The translations under genes and the position numbers were made by a program. Positions 6,825 to 8,183 of a stretch of 8,183 nt of DNA are shown here, in pieces. The stretch covers positions 1 to 8,183 of the forward strand of contig WLSJ01000078.1 of the NCBI GenBank assembly GCA_009705865.1. The letters run 5' to 3'. A model generated the notes under the pieces. It saw only the letters and a program-made list of their open reading frames with translations. It was not told the origin of the DNA and ran no database searches. Positions within the stretch are counted from its first letter, which is position 1; each line of letters begins with the position of its first letter. The DNA comes from Actinomycetota bacterium (lineage in GTDB: Bacteria > Actinomycetota > Acidimicrobiia > Acidimicrobiales > Ilumatobacteraceae).

Positions 6825-7883
6825 ATGAATTTTTTAACTACCTCAGGGTCTTACTCTCGCCGATCTGCAGGGGCGTTACTACTTGTTGGACTGTTGGCCG
6901 GTGTCGTAGTCGGTGGAGGTGTTGGCGTAATTGCAGCGTCATCAACAAAAGAAGTGACGGTGTGTGCAAATAAAAAAACAAACGTGTTGAAGTATTCCAA
7001 GAATGGGCGGTGTTCTGCTGCGGAAACAAAAGTGCTGTTAAACCAAATAGGTGAAGCAGGTATTGCGGGTGCAAAAGGTGACGCAGGTGTTGCGGGTCTG
7101 AATGGTGCAACCGGTCTGAAGGGTGACGCTGGTGCAAAGGGAGAAACCGGTCTGAAGGGTGACACGGGTGCTGCTGGTACTTCATCACCAACTGGGTTCA
7201 CTGCGCGCAGTGTGTGTGGATCAAATGGAACAACATTGTGTGCTGTTGGTGTGCAAGGACCGGGCGGCGGAACAATTGTCTATGTTGATACAGCTAATGA
7301 GATGACTGGGTATGACTATTTAGAAGTCGCACCAACTGATGCTTCATCTGGTATTGCATGGTCAACCTCAACAGAGAAATGTGGCACAGCAGCAGACACC
7401 AATTGTCAATCGCTTATGTCTGGTACGGACCCCCCTGTGCAAACAGCGTTTTTATCTGATGCGGGAACAGCCCTTAATTACATTGCCTTAGGTACAGGCC
7501 GTGCAGCGACTGCAGCGATTGTTGCTCGCCACAATGCAGGCGACGTTGCTAAGACTGAATATGCAGCTGGTGTTGCTGATGCGTACTCCACTGCAACAGC
7601 ATCTGATTGGTTTTTACCGACGAAGGATGAGTTGAACGAGGTGTGTAAATATGTACGCAACACCGGCCAGACAGCAGGAGCCACCGCCGCATGTGCGGGA
7701 GGAACTCTACAAAATAGCTCCTTTTCAAACCCCTACTGGAGTTCGTCTGAATCCGTCGCGGGTGAGGCGTGGTATCAGAGTTTCAACAATGCCGGTTACT
7801 TCGACTACCTCGGCTATCCCAGGATGAAGACGACGAGTAAGCCAACCTATGAGATCTTCGTGCGCCCGGTGCGGGGATTCTAA
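6825..7883 (+). CDS. secreted/anchored collagen-like protein with C-terminal Lcl_C (DUF1566) domain
   Basis: This 352-residue envelope or secreted protein has four parts. Residues 15-38 form one hydrophobic segment after an Arg pair, a signal peptide or anchor. Residues 44-75 form a paired-cysteine motif (VTVCANKKTNVLKY ... C63 ... LLNQ) often seen before collagen repeats in actinobacterial proteins. Residues 76-120 are fifteen Gly-X-Y triplets without proline. Residues 142-352 form an Lcl_C domain, with GPGGGTIVYVD (145-155), LEVAPTD (166-172), DWFLPTKDEL (261-270), YWSSSE (304-309) and a VRPVRGF end (346-352). The Lcl_C domain is named after a Legionella collagen-like adhesin, so a surface binding role is plausible but inferred. 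Eight cysteines form four neighbouring pairs. ATG at 6825 has AAGG 8 nt upstream. The 3' end has unusual codons and may be a hypervariable region. Confidence 0.88.
   Translation: MNFLTTSGSYSRRSAGALLLVGLLAGVVVGGGVGVIAASSTKEVTVCANKKTNVLKYSKNGRCSAAETKVLLNQIGEAGIAGAKGDAGVAGLNGATGLKGDAGAKGETGLKGDTGAAGTSSPTGFTARSVCGSNGTTLCAVGVQGPGGGTIVYVDTANEMTGYDYLEVAPTDASSGIAWSTSTEKCGTAADTNCQSLMSGTDPPVQTAFLSDAGTALNYIALGTGRAATAAIVARHNAGDVAKTEYAAGVADAYSTATASDWFLPTKDELNEVCKYVRNTGQTAGATAACAGGTLQNSSFSNPYWSSSESVAGEAWYQSFNNAGYFDYLGYPRMKTTSKPTYEIFVRPVRGF
7050..7184 (+). repeat. collagen-like Gly-X-Y triplet region, 15 triplets
   Basis: Glycine stands at every third position from residue 76 to 118. There is no proline in any triplet. 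Four Lys-Gly-Asp/Glu pairs occur (K84-D86, K99-D101, K105-E107, K111-D113), a pattern known to stabilise bacterial triple helices by salt bridges between chains. Confidence 0.85.
7109..7163 (+). repeat. 19-bp direct repeat, two copies 36 bp apart, in the collagen-like region
   Basis: AACCGGTCTGAAGGGTGAC occurs at 7109-7127 and again at 7145-7163. The 36-bp step equals four triplets, which suggests the collagen stretch grew by in-frame duplication. Confidence 0.85.
7734..7883 (+). other. candidate hypervariable 3' end of the Lcl_C gene (possible DGR variable region)
   Basis: This segment encodes residues 304-352, from YWSSSE to the C-terminus. Constant-looking codons alternate with stretches that fit mutated AAC/AAT codons, most strikingly eight NNY codons in a row at 7797-7820 (tac ttc gac tac ctc ggc tat ccc). 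The last 24 coding bases are GC-rich. Lcl_C domains are among the folds used by diversity-generating retroelement targets, where adenines of a template repeat are randomised at this very end of the protein. No template repeat or reverse transcriptase is in the window, so the call is a hypothesis. Confidence 0.35.
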
Positions 7884-7899
7884 ATCTCCTCTGTATGTT

Positions 7900-7918
7900 C
7901 CGTACTTTTCACGTACGG
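7900..7918 (+). repeat. small inverted repeat after the Lcl_C gene
   Basis: CCGTAC and GTACGG form a 6-bp stem around a 7-nt loop, beginning 17 nt after the stop codon. No T-run follows, so it is a poor terminator. A hairpin just after the variable region is a known feature of some retroelement targets. Confidence 0.5.
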
Positions 7919-7950
7919 CAGTGCAACTAGCCTGAAGAGAGACGACGAGT

Positions 7951-7980
7951 GGTGCGTAGATGTTTTTCGCACCTTTCTTC
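7951..7980 (+). terminator. possible weak intrinsic terminator or acs leader hairpin
   Basis: GGTGCG (7951-7956) pairs perfectly with CGCACC (7968-7973) around an 11-nt T-rich loop and is followed by TTTCTT. This could end transcription of the collagen-like gene. The stem is short, and the element also lies within 30 nt of the acs start, so a leader structure for acs is an alternative. Confidence 0.35.
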
Positions 7981-7991
7981 GTCCCATCCTC

Positions 7992-7996
7992 GGGAG
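7992..7996 (+). promoter_or_regulatory. ribosome-binding site of acs
   Basis: GGGAG lies 5 nt before the ATG at 8002 and supports that start. Confidence 0.65.
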
Positions 7997-8001
7997 TTCA
8001 C

Positions 8002-8183
8002 ATGGCAGACAACGACAACCACGACACAATCGATGCTCTTCAATGGGAAAAGCGAACCTTTCCGCCCTCCGATGCATTCAAGAAGAACACTCTTGTTGCT
8101 GGCACATTTCTGTACGACGAAGCCAACGAAGATTACGAAGCGTTTTGGGCGCGTCAGGCCAGTGAGCTGGTGTCATGGGATAC
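8002..8183 (+). CDS. acs: acetyl-CoA synthetase (acetate--CoA ligase), N-terminal part, cut by window end
   Basis: Only the first 60 codons are present and the frame is open to the window edge. The translation has the features of the acetyl-CoA synthetase N-terminal domain: an acidic lead, then TFPPSDAFKKNTLVAGTFLYD and a YEAFWARQASELVSWD block, which matches the family's EAFW..QA.EL.W pattern. The full enzyme (about 650 residues) activates acetate with ATP to acetyl-AMP and then acetyl-CoA in the cytoplasm. The AMP-binding core lies beyond the window, so other members such as propionyl-CoA synthetase are not excluded. The ATG has GGGAG 5 nt upstream. The gene is separated from the collagen-like gene by 118 nt with two hairpins, so it is probably an independent transcript. 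I found no convincing promoter boxes. Confidence 0.82.
   Translation, partial: MADNDNHDTIDALQWEKRTFPPSDAFKKNTLVAGTFLYDEANEDYEAFWARQASELVSWD

Noticed and set aside
6855..6884. Twin-arginine export signal in the collagen-like protein
   Set aside because: SRRSAGALLL has an Arg pair before a hydrophobic core but lacks the usual Phe and following residues of the Tat consensus; an ordinary signal peptide or anchor explains it.
6851..7201. Minus-strand frame of 116 codons rich in Pro-Phe-Arg repeats
   Set aside because: It is the antisense reading of the Gly-X-Y codons of the collagen-like gene, which gives proline for every glycine codon; the plus frame has recognisable domains.
7906..7933. Promoter for acs (TTTTCA, 16 nt, TAGCCT)
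   Set aside because: The boxes are weak and the first overlaps the hairpin; matches of this quality are expected by chance.
7880..8077. Minus-strand frame across the acs start
   Set aside because: The plus strand carries a recognisable acetyl-CoA synthetase N-terminus with a good ribosome-binding site in the same place.
7734..8183. Template repeat, reverse transcriptase or CRISPR array within the window
   Set aside because: I looked for a second A-rich copy of the gene's 3' end, RT motifs and regularly spaced repeats and saw none, so a complete DGR or CRISPR system cannot be claimed here.

Overview
The window looks like a chromosomal stretch from an actinobacterium of moderate GC content (roughly half G+C by eye). 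Three things suggest this: the actinobacterial-style ABC-2 ATPase, the paired-cysteine segment in front of a collagen-like stretch in a secreted protein, and the gene order at the end of the complex I operon. A streamlined aquatic lineage such as the Acidimicrobiia is my best guess, but that is inference. Coding is dense, with short or overlapping junctions.

Left part (1-4103, + strand): the distal end of a respiratory complex I operon. nuoM and nuoN encode two antiporter-like proton-pumping membrane subunits, and both keep the key lysines and glutamate. nuoN overlaps a gene for a MidA/NDUFAF7-family methyltransferase, whose eukaryotic relative is a complex I assembly factor, so the three genes probably form one functional unit.

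Middle (4113-5794, + strand): a two-gene ABC-2 type exporter (ATPase and permease), joined by an ATGA stop/start overlap and starting 9 nt after the methyltransferase. Its substrate is unknown. A convergent EamA/DMT-family permease gene (5791-6735, - strand) shares the bases of its stop codon with the exporter permease gene.

Right part (6736-8183): an AT-rich divergent promoter region leads rightwards into a secreted or membrane-anchored protein with a short proline-free collagen-like stretch and a C-terminal Lcl_C (DUF1566) domain. A 118-nt intergenic region with two small inverted repeats follows, then the first 60 codons of an acetyl-CoA synthetase gene that runs off the window.

The most interesting signal is the 3' end of the collagen-like/Lcl_C gene. 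Its domain type, a run of NNY codons, a GC-rich end and a hairpin just after the stop codon together resemble the variable region of a diversity-generating retroelement target. No reverse transcriptase or template repeat lies in this window, so this is a hypothesis to test against the rest of the genome.
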